NCBI RefSeq assembly: GCF_022811525.1
Contig: NZ_CP063982.1
Span: 1,116,001 to 1,180,000, forward strand
Length of the DNA: 64,000 nucleotides
Source: Orrella daihaiensis
GTDB taxonomy: Bacteria > Pseudomonadota > Gammaproteobacteria > Burkholderiales > Burkholderiaceae_B
Direction: 5' to 3'
Shown here: one piece after another, positions 15,001-27,000 of the stretch
How positions within the stretch are numbered: position 1 is the first letter of the stretch
Layout: each line of letters opens with the position of its first letter
Notes under the pieces: model-generated
Told to the model about the DNA's origin: nothing
What the model saw: the letters and a program-made list of their open reading frames with translations, nothing else
The model's database searches: none
Program-made: the position numbers and the translations under genes

Positions 15001-18000
15001 ACTACACCATCACGGATCAGTTGACCACGACTGCTTCGATTACGCCTAAAGCAATCACCATTGCTGGAATCACGGTGAGCGATCGTGCTTACGATGGTAC
15101 GACCAATGCAACCGTCAGTCTGGCTGCGCTTGATTCCGATGCTGAATGGATTGGCATCGGCATGATCACGGGTGACAATCTCACTATCAGTGCCACCGGT
15201 CAGTTTGCCGATAAGAATGTGGCCTATAACGGCCAGACTGTCACTAGTAAAACAGTCACACTGACTGAGACCTTTGGTGGAACGAGTATTGGCAACTATA
15301 CGATCACAGGTCAAGGCACTGCGACGGCAACAATTACCCAGAAGGCAGTCACCGTCAGCGGCATCACCGCCAACGATAAGGTCTACGACGGTACGGATGT
15401 GGCGACTGTGGTGGTGTCTGGCGCATCAATTTCAGGCCTGATTGCCGGTGACAATGTGGTGTTGAGCGCCACGGGTGTGTTTGACAATGAAAACGCTGGC
15501 AACGGCAAAATCGTCACCCTTACCAGCACCTATACTGGCACCGATGTTGGCAACTACAGCATCACCGACCAAGCAAGCACCACAGCAACAATTAATAAAC
15601 GTGTGCTCGATTTGTCGAACCGCACGGACGTGACAGCTGCAGACAAAGTCTATGACGGGAACACCTCGGCCACCGTTGATGTGACTGGTATCACCACGGC
15701 TGTGCTTCAGAGTGTCGGTCTGGTAGGTAATGATGATCTGGGGACAATTTCTGCGACGGGTACCTTTGCTAACGCAGATGTTGCCTATGGCGGCGATGAT
15801 GTGGTGGCGCAGACGGTCTCGCTGTCCTATAGCGCACTCGCAGGTGCTGACGCAGGCAACTATGATGTGCAATGGCAAACAACCACGTCTACGACGATAA
15901 CGCCTAAGGCGATCACGGTGAGCGGTATTACGGTACAAGGCCGCGACTATGACGGCACTACCTCGGTCGATAGCAACTTGATTAATACATCAGGTATCGA
16001 TTGGTCAGCGATCGGTGTTGTATCGGGCGACACGGTTAGCATTAGCACGGTTAGTGCTGCCTTTACAGACAAAAATGCAGCTGTTGGCAAGACGGTTAAT
16101 TTGACGCAGACATTTGGCGGCGATGCGGGCAACTATTCGATTACACAGCAGGCCGATACCACGGCAACGATCTCGCCTTTAGCAGCCACCATTAGCGGTA
16201 TAGCAGCCATCGATCGTGAATACGACGGCACCAACGCTGCGCAGATCGATGTTTCGAGCGTCGCGATATCCAACCTGGTGGCCGGTGACGATATCAAGGT
16301 CAGTGCCACGGGTGTATTCAGCGATGCCGATGTCGCTCGCGATCCAAGTGTCAGCACCACGATTGTCGACAAAACCGTCACATTGACTGAGACAGTGACA
16401 GGTAATGATGTGGGCAACTACAGCTTTACGTATCAGGCAACCGCACAAGCCAAAATAACACCCAAGCAGGTAACGGTTTCTTCGGTCACCATCGACGATA
16501 AATCCTACGACGCCGACACTGGTGGCACGCTGGGTGGGCACACCTTGTCGGGGCTGATTGGCTCCGAGGACTTGGACTTGACTGGCACTGCCACGTTTGA
16601 TGACAAGAACGTCGGTTCGCGCATTGGGGTGTCAGTCTCGAGCCTGGAGTTGGCAAATGGGACCGCTGGTAGCGCCTCGAACTATGAGCTCATGACCACG
16701 AGTTTTAAGACGGTTGGCAATATCACGCCTCGAGAGCTGACCATTGCCGCACCAACTGCAGCCGGACCGTATACCTATACCGGTAAGACTTCGATTGACG
16801 TGACTGCTGGCGCGATTACCGGCTTGCAAGGTGGCGAGCAGCTCACAGTTAGCGCTACCGGCTTATTGCCATCAGCTAATGTAAGTACGGATGTTGATGG
16901 GGTGGTGGTGACGTACACCTTGGTGGACGACACGGGTGCGACTGCCTCGTCTGGTGGCCTGGCTAGCAACTATGTGATCGCGACCGCCTCGCAAGGGCAG
17001 GTGCTTGATGATGTGGAAATCGGTGAGGCAGCGCTGACAATAACAGTCAACGACACTGTTAAGCTCGCGGGTGAGGCCGATCCGATCTTTACTTATACGT
17101 TTAGCGGGTTCGTGAACGGTGAGACGAGTTCGGTATTGAGCGGTTTGACGGCTACAAAAGCCTCTACTGGCGTGACCAATGGCAACGCGACTGACTTTGT
17201 CGTTGAGATCGATTCAGGCGTAAGCGCGTCGAACTACTCCATTAGTCGCGTGGATGGGACGCTCAAAGAGTATGGCCATGGCATATTGATCGTTGATATT
17301 GCTGATGTTACTGAAGAATATGGAACAGCGCCTGTATTGACCGTGGCAGGTGCCAGATATTCAACGTCGGCAAGCGGTATTGTTACGCTCAATGCCACCG
17401 AGGCGAGTGATGTTTGGACCATTGGCGATGGCACCACCAACTACCTTGATTTCGCACTTGAAATCGAGAGCTCGCAACTGAGCTCAGCTGGTCAAGTTCG
17501 GGCAGGTAACTACTTGGTCGATGCGCAGGCGAACACGATCAATGAACTAACCGGTTACACGTCTCTCTTCACCTCCGGCACGACGTTCTTCCGCAAAGGT
17601 GCGTTGACTGTTACCCCTAAGACCATCACTGCAACTGTGACTAGCGGCAACACCAAGACCTATGACGGCACCACTGCGATGTCGAATCTGGTTTTTGGCG
17701 CAACTGGTCTGGTGACCGGGAGTAACAATGTTACTGATAGTGTGACAGTTACTGGCGTTGGTCAGTACAACAGCAAAAACGCCACCGCGTCCGGTGCTGC
17801 CCAATACTCAGTCAACAACATGGTGATCAGTGGTACGGACGCTGCGAACTACCAGCTTGCCACTGACAGTGCAGCCTTTAGCGATGGCACGATTAATAAG
17901 CGTGCAGTAACGATTGCTGGCATCACGGCCGCTGACAAGGTGTACGACGGCAGCACGACTGCAGCCGTTAACCTCAACAACATCACGTTCACCCTTGACG

Positions 18001-21000
18001 GCAGTAGCCCGGCAGTAGCAGGATTGATTCAAGGTGATGTCGTGACCGTCACTGCCGAGGGTAACTTTGCCAGTGCGAATGTGGCGCGTGATGCAAGCAA
18101 TAACAATGCTGTTACTTCGCAAACTGTCAATCTCTCGAGCTATAGCTACGGTGGTGCAGACGCAGGCAATTACGATTTCACAGCTCAGGCGACCACCACA
18201 GCCACGATCACACCTAAGACGATTACCGTGTCTGGCTTGGCGGCCTCAGACAAGACCTATGACGGCAACGCCGATGCCACCATTGTGACCACTGGCGCAA
18301 CGTTTAACGGCCTGGTGGCAGGTGAGTCGTTCACCGTTTCAGCCAACGGCAAATTCCGCAACACCTTGAATACTGTTGATGACAAGAACGCCGGGTTTGG
18401 CAAGATTGTCGCGATCACAAGCAGTACTTACACAGCCGGTGCCAATACGTCGCTTGGCAACTACACCATCGTTGATCAGGCCACGACCCAAGCCAACATT
18501 AACCCCAAAGCCTTGACGATTAGCGGCATTACAGCCAGTGATAAGACATACGATGGCACGCGCGTAGCAACGGTTGATGTTTCAAACGCTACATTGACTG
18601 GGTTGGTTCAGAATGATCAGGTGATTGTTAGTGCGACTGGCCTATTTGGCAGCCGTCACGTCTCACGCAACAGTGGTGGAACTGTTATCGACCAGACGGT
18701 GACTCTGATAGAGGTCTTTACCGGGGCGGATGTTCGTAACTACAGCATCGTCGCTCAGGGCACAGATCAAGCCAAGATCAATGCACGCGATCTCGACTTC
18801 TCGTCAGGCAGTCTTGTGACCGCAGCCGACAAGGTCTACGATGGATTGACAACGGCTGCGCTTGATCTCAGCGGGCTAACCAGTTCCGCATTGATCACGG
18901 CAGGGCTGATCGCAGGCGATGATGTGATCGTCACTGCCACGGGTGCGTTTACTGACCAGGACGTGGCACGCAATCCCAGTGACAGCACCCAGATTGTTGA
19001 TAAGACAGTCAATATTACGTACGGTAATCTCGGGGGCGATGAGGCCGGCAACTACAACCTGGTTGGCCAAGCGACAACCTCAGCTGCGATCACCCCCAAA
19101 GCCATCACCATCGCGGGCATTACGTCAGCCGATCGCAATTACGATCAAACAACGTCAGCCACGGTCAGCACGTCGATGTTTACCGATGCTCACTGGGAAT
19201 CCTTGGGCATGGTTAGTGGTGACACGTTGAGTATCACCGCCTCAGGTACGTTTGGTAACAAGCATGTCGCGCGTGATGCACAAGGCAATGTGATTGCCAA
19301 GACGGTCACCTTGACGGAAACATTGGGAGGAGCTGATGTCGGTAACTACACGATTACCAAGCAGGGCACCACCACCGCCACGATTAGGCCGATTGCGCTG
19401 AATATCTCGAATGCAAACCTGATTTCCGCCACTCAAAAAACCTACGATGGCACCACATCGGCCACATTAAACCTGTCACTGGTGACTGATGCAGCACTTG
19501 AGTCGGCTGGCATGATCGCGGACGACGATGTCCAGATTAACGCCACCGGTGCCTTTGCCGACAAGAATGTTGGTACTAGCAAGACCGTGACTATTAGCTA
19601 CGCCGCCTTGGGTGGTGCTGATGCAGGCAACTACACCTTCACCGGTCAAGCCACGACCTCGGCCAACATCACCGCCAAGACGCTGGATTTGTCGGGTAGC
19701 TCAGTGATTACCGCCGCTGACAAGGTTTATGACGGTACAGCGACGGCAACGCTTGATTTCAGTGGCTTGACCGATGCCGTGCTGATCGCAGCTGGCATGG
19801 TGGCAGGTGACGATCTCAACATCGCCGGTTCAGGTGCGTTCCGAAACGCAGCCAATGATGCCGACGATGCCAATGTTGCTTGGGATAATGGGTCGCCGGA
19901 CGCTAAGACTGTCGCCATCACCTACCAGACACTGGCTGGCGTGGATGCCGGCAACTACAGCTTCACGGGTCAGGCAACCACGACTGCGAAGATCACACCC
20001 AAGACGGTCACCGTCTCGGGCTTGACTGCTGGCAATAAGACCTATAACCGGGATGCTACCGCTACTATTGATGGCTCAAACGCCGTCTTTGTGGGTGTTG
20101 TGTCTGGCGAATCAATCACGGTTGGTTCGGCGACTGGTGTTTTCCGCAACGCCATGAACACAGCCGATGACTTTAATGCAGGTAACAACAAACTCGTAAA
20201 GATCACTAGCACGACCTATACGGCAGGTTCGGGTACTTCGCTTGATAACTACACCATTGTTGACCAAGCCACTACCAACGCCAATATCACGCCCAAAGCC
20301 ATCACGATTACTGGCATTTCAGCGGCCAATCGTGATTACGATGGCACCACCAATGCGACGGTTTCGACCGCCAGTATCGATTGGACTGCAATCGGTGTAC
20401 AGACGGGTGACACGATTTCAGTGACTGCTACCGGTAGCTTCGCAGACAAGAATGTTGCCTTTGATAACGGTAATGTGACATCCAAGACAGTAACGCTAAC
20501 GGAGACTTATAGCGGTGCGGCACTGCGCAACTACACCATCACCAAGCAAGGCACTGCTAGCGCGACCATTAGCCCGAAATCGCTAACGGTCTCCGGTATT
20601 ACGGCCTTGGACAAGGTCTATGACGGCAATAAGGTCGCCACCCTGAACACCAATAACGTGGTGTTGACTGGATTGGTGTTTGGTGATCAGGTCAATGTCG
20701 CAGCGACGGGTGAATTCGCAGGCAAAGATGTGGTGGTGAGCGTTGGTGGGGTTGTTCAGAGCCAGATCGTCAACTTGTCCAGTTTCGCTTACACCGGCGC
20801 TGATGCAGGCAACTATGCCTTCACCGATCAGGCAACCACCACCGCTAAAATTACCCCGCGCGCCTTGACGCTAGGCACCATCATGGTCGACAGTCGTGAG
20901 TACAACGGCAGTCGAACAGCCACGATTGATAGCGTTGAATATGCCGGGTTGGTTGGGCCTGAAGAGTTAGGCTTTAGTGCCACTGCGGTGTTTGCGGACA

Positions 21001-24000
21001 AGAATGTTGGCAACAACAAGTTGGTGTCTATCACGGGGCTTGGGCTGGCAAATGGGACTGGCACTAACGGTGGCCTGGCCGTCAACTACAGCTTGGCGCA
21101 GACGAGCGCAACTTCTACTGCATCGATTACGCCCAAGGGCTTGACCATCAGTGGCATCACGGCAGTAAACAAAGACTACGATGGCACGGCCGCAGCGACC
21201 CTTGGGATGTCCGGATTGACGCTTGACGGATTGGTCACCGGTGACACCGTGACGGTATCAGCTACCGGTGAGTTCACCGATCATCGCGTGGCGCGCACCG
21301 GTGATCCGGCCACGGGTACTGTTACCAGCAAGACGGTTAACCTTGTGGAGACATTTGGGGGTGCTGACGCACGTAACTACAGCATTACGGCGCAAGGCAC
21401 GACCACCGCAACGATCAATCCAGTGGCTCTGACGATTTCAGGGTTGGAAGCGCAAGACAAGGTCTATGACGGTACCAAGGACGCAGTCATCGATGTGTCA
21501 AACGCAACATTTGCTGACTTGATTGGCACGGATGTGGTGACGGTAGCGGCCACCGGTGAGTTTGACTTTGCGGCGGTGCAATTCAGTAACAATCAGGTCA
21601 CCTCACAAAACGTCACCATCAATGGCGTGGCCAGTGGCGCAGACCTTGGTAACTACACCGTTTCAATCCAAAGCACGGATACCGCAACGATTAATCGTCG
21701 GGCGCTGACCGTATCTGGCCTGACCGCTGTCACCAAGGTCTATAACCGCGATGCCTCAGCCACGATTTCTCAAGACAATCTATTGCTCAATGGTCTGGTT
21801 GATGGCGATGATGTGGTGGTGAACCCGACTGGTACGTTCCGAAATGCCACCAATACAGGTAACGACTGGAATGTCGGCAACAATAAGCTGGTAACCATTA
21901 GCAGCAGCTACACTGGCAATCATTACCTGAACTATCTGATCACCGACCAGGCGTTCACCACCGGTTCGATCACGCCAGCTTCGTTAACCATCAGCGGTAT
22001 TACTGTTGCTGATAAAACCTATGACGGCAATATCGCAGCCACGGTTGATGCCAGCAATGCGACACTGACAGGTCTGATCTCAGGTGATGATGTACAGGTT
22101 TCTGCCAATGGTTTCTTTGCTGACAAGAACGTCAATTGGGATGTGGTCAATCAGACAGCGCTCACGAAGACGGTCAACCTGGCTGAGACCTACAGCGGGG
22201 CCGATCGGCGCAACTATGTAATCACGGCACAAGGTTCAGCGCAAGCCAAGATCCTGCAAAAGGCGCTGACCATTGGTGGCACGACGGTTGCTGACAAGGT
22301 CTACGACCAGACCGATTCAGCCACAGTCACAGCCGGTGCACTGTCGGGCATGATCGGGACTGAGCTAATAGGCGTGAGCGCAACAGGCACGTTTGCAGAT
22401 TGGAATGTGTCGCGCGATGGATCTGGTAATGTTCTGGCACAGGACGTGAGCGTGACCTACACCCTGGTCAATGGCGGCAATGGACCAACGAGCGGCCTTG
22501 CAACCAATTACAGCCTGGCAGCGCAGACACTGACAAACGCCGCCACGATCACGCCCAAGGCACTGACCATCAGTGGTATTACCGCTAGCGACAAGGAATA
22601 CGATGGTAACGACATTGCCACGGTCAATGTCAGCGGGGTAACTAATGCCGTGTTGATTGCGGGTGGACTGATTAGTGGCGATCAGGTCACTGTTGCTGCC
22701 ACCGGCCTGTTTGATGACGAGAACGTGGCCCGTGCGGCAGCCGATCCCAGCAGTGCGCCTATTGCCAAGACAGTGAATCTGACCGAGACGTTTGGCGGCA
22801 ACCAGTTGCATAACTACACCGTCACGGCACAAGGCACGACGACTGCAAAGATCACGCCCAAGAATCTGATGATTTCCAATTTGGTTGTGGCAGACCGCCA
22901 GTACGATGCCACGACCAATGCTCTGGTTGATGTCAGTGGAGCCAACCGGGCAGGCCTGGTGACGGGTGATCAAGTTATCATCACTGCTGCGGGCCAGTTT
23001 GAAGATGCCAATGTACGACGCGATGGTAATGGTAATTTGGCTGCACAAACCGTCACTATTGCCAGCAGTTACAGTGGCGCTGACTGGTTGAACTACACGA
23101 TCACGGATCAGACTGGGTCCACCGCAACAATTGAGCCACGGGTTCTGACGATCTCGACGGCAAACCCAACGCTAGTTGCTGATAAGGAATATGATCAGTC
23201 AGATGCCGCTAGCATCACCGTGGCATCAGTGGCACCTGAAGTCCTGTTTGACAACTTGGTGGGTACCCAAACGGTGGAATTGGCCGGTGCTGTGGGTACG
23301 TTTGCCGATGCCAATGTGTCTCGGGCGGATCCCAATAATCCCCTGAGTGTGGCAATCAACAAAAATGTGACGGTGGTCTACAGTATCTCCGATGGATTCT
23401 TCGGAGGATTTGCAAGTAACTACACCGTGGCTGATGACATCATCCAGGCAAAGATCACGCCTAGGGCACTGACGATCAGTGGTATCACGTCTGACGATCG
23501 GGATTATGACCAAACTGTCACTGCTGTCATCAATACCAGTCAATTGACACGTACGGGGCTGCTTGATGGCGATGATGTCTCTGTCACTGTGACGGGTGCG
23601 TTTGCAGACAAGAATGTCTTACGCGATGTGGATGGCAATGCGATTGCCAAAGCAGTCGCGCTGACCGAAACCTTCGGTGGTAGTGATCGTGTCAATTACG
23701 ACATCACCGCGCAAGGTACCACGACAGCAGCGATTAATCCGATAGCACTTCAGATCAGTGGTATTACCGCTGCTGATCGGGTTTACGATGCAACCGATCT
23801 TGCAACGCTTGATTTGACGGTGGCTAATTCAGCACAGACTTTGCAAACGGGTGGTCTGATTGCGGGTGATACGGTACAGGTCAGTGCAATCGGTACATTT
23901 GTAGACAAGAACGTGGCACGTGATCCGAATACAGGCGCTGTTTTACAAAAGGTTGTCAACTTGTCAGAATCAATCAATGGAATTGATTCAGTCAATTACG

Positions 24001-27000
24001 ACTTGGTCTCGCAAGGTACGGCCACCGCAACAATTACACCGGCAGAACTGACGGCTTCGGCAACCAGGCAGTATGACGGCACGGCTGTGATCGATGGGCA
24101 GATCATGACTATTACAGGTTTGAACGGGGCTGAGCAGTTCACAGCAAGCGGTCAACTTAATTTGACGAGTAAGCATATCACTTCGGGGCCTGTAAACCCT
24201 GGCGATGTGTCTGGATTGACTTTGACCGGTGTGAATGGTGCGCTTGTTAGCAACTATCAGCCTTTATCTGAAGCCAGAACGACTGTGACGGTGACACCGT
24301 ATGTTGTTCAGATCAACGCGCCGAGTGTCAGTAAAACCTATGATGCCAGCGTTCTCTACAAGCTCACCCAACAGGATCTTGATGCACTGACTAATCAGCT
24401 AGTGGGTTCAGATTTTGTGCTCGATGCCGAGATGAGTTTTGATAATGCGAACGTCAGCCGTGATGTTAATGGCATTGAGCGCAACGATCGAGTGGTGAGG
24501 CTGGATTCGATCGTGATCCAGGACGGTAACAACGGCAATAACTATAGCTTCACCTTGGCAGGTAACAACACCAGTGAAATTCTGGGGGCGAGCCTGACAG
24601 TGACCCCGGTCAACGATGCCAAGCTGCTCGGACAGGCTGATGACACCGACTACCGCGGTTTGATTTATAGCGGCTTTGTCGCAGGTGAAGATGAAACGGT
24701 GTTTGGCGGCACCTTGCCAACAATCGCGCGAGAAGCCGGCGAGACAGTGGGTTCATACGCACTGACAGCATCCGGTGGTAGTGCCAACAACTACAACATC
24801 ACCTACGAGGCGGGTGCATACAACATTCTTGCCGCTGATAGCTTCCTGGTTAGGGTCGATGCCAATAGCCAACCGACCGTATATGGCAGCCAGGCCAGTT
24901 TTGCGGGGACGTTGACCGTCCAGTATATGGAGCCAGTGCCAGCGCCGACGCAGCCCAACCAAGCGATGTCGCCTCCTGCGATCCGCACTTACACTGCTTA
25001 CTTTGACAACGCTAGCCAGCAGTATCTGATTGATACCGACAATGATGGCGTTGGTGACAATAAGGCAAGTTTCTCCCTTGATGTGCTCAATGGCATCAAC
25101 AGTACCGCCGGAAAACTGCGCGTTGGTGGCTATAACCTCAAGGCGACCGAACAATTGATCGATGAATTTGCGGATTCAAAATTTGTTCTGGTGGGGTCCT
25201 TGACCGTTGCGCCGAAGACCATCAACCCGACCGATCTGGGTGTGTCTGGGGTTACAAAGGATTATGACGGCAACAATCGCATCAGAGATGTTGAATTAGA
25301 TCTCGCCACTGTTCCGAATCCAGTGGTCTTTGCTGATGACGAGGTCGTGGCAATCGGTTCTGGCCGTTTCTCTGATCGCCACGTCGGGTCCGAGCTGATT
25401 ACGCTTGATATCGTTCTCGATGGCGCGGACGCATCCAATTACATGTTGAGCACTAGCAGCCTTGCCACAACTGGCCAAATCGACCAGTTGCCTGAAGTGC
25501 AGTGGGTGGGTGCAGATTTTGGGTATTGGGCTGATCCATCGAACTGGCTTGGCGGAGCTATCCCCGATCGTAAGGATACGACCGCGGCTGACAACGTCGC
25601 TAAGGTCATCATCGGCGAGGATGTTCACGTCATCTATGACATTGATCCTGCCGTGGGTCTGGTGGGCAGCGAAATCGTCAATGACGGGTTACTGGAGATT
25701 CGGGCAGGGACCAATCTTGCCATGGCCAACATCGTCTCTGGCACGGGTGATCTCGCTGTTCACAGCACTGGCGCTGTCACGATCAGTGGTGACAATTCGT
25801 TTGCTGGCTATGTCGATATTGGCAGCACCGAAGTGACTGTCACGCACAACAGCGCCTTGGGAACGGCGCCCAACATCATTTCCAGCAACGGCAGCCTCGA
25901 TTTGACTGGGCTCACACTCACTGAGCTATCGGTTGAGGGTCCGATTACGATTGCGTCCGCTGTGAACACCATCAATGACCAAACTTACAAGGGTGCTTTG
26001 ACCTTTACACAGTCAGGTACGCCTACCGTCGGATCTAATAGCCCGGTTGCTAACTTCTCCTCATCGGCGGGCAATATCGCGTTTGTTGATACCGTGAGTG
26101 CCGGGACAAACTCAAAGGGTCACCAGACATCTCTGGTGGTGGATGCCGCCGGTTGGGTATTGATTAACGGGCAGATCGGGCAGGACTTGAAGGGGCTTGA
26201 TTATGACGATGAATATCTGATCAATAATCTTCCGCCGCAAGACGTGAGTCCCTATGCACTTGAGATCACGGCGGATACCATCAAGCTGTTTGCTGATGTC
26301 ACTACGTTTGAATCGCAGCTCTACACCGGCAAGATTCTAGTGGGTAACAATTCTCACGACGAGCTGTCACCCATACATGGTGATCCCGATTCTTACCTCT
26401 TTAACGGCTATACCCGTTTGTTAGTGTCAGTTGACCCGTCCATCACGTTGAATGGACCGATCGATGATGTGGACGAATATGGCGAGATCCATTCGCTTGA
26501 CCTGCGGGCGATCAGCTTGATCGCGCCCGGCCAAAACAATTACGTGGAACCAGAGATTTCTATCAATGGCGATATCGGCAGTACGTCGCCCTTGCTCGGT
26601 CTTACGATAGCAACCGGCACACAGGACTTTTCTAGTGAGGCCGAGGTAACCGACATTGCCACGCAAGAGCTGACCCGACGTGATCCAGATTACAAGGGTG
26701 TGATCAATCTAAATGGCAGTGTTGAGGTTTTCAAGGGTCCAACCTTTATTGCTGGTGATCTGCGTACCCCGGGCACACCGAATATTGTCTGGTATGACGG
26801 CACACCAGAGTTCCTGTTACGCCTGCCACCGCTCGATCAAAACGGCAATCCGCCTGCACCGAATCTGGATATACCTCAAATCCCACCGGGAGTTGTTTTA
26901 CAGCCAGGCCCGGATGCTGGTTTACCGGACTTCGTGGCTGAGGTCGATGTCACTCGTGTGCCTGCCCGGGATCCCCGTCCTGGCTCGCAGAGTAACAACA

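Noticed and set aside
8930..24350. Regularly spaced repeats that might suggest a CRISPR array or satellite
   Set aside because: Spacing is about 240-300 bases, copies differ widely at the DNA level, and all lie in one reading frame, so these are protein repeats.
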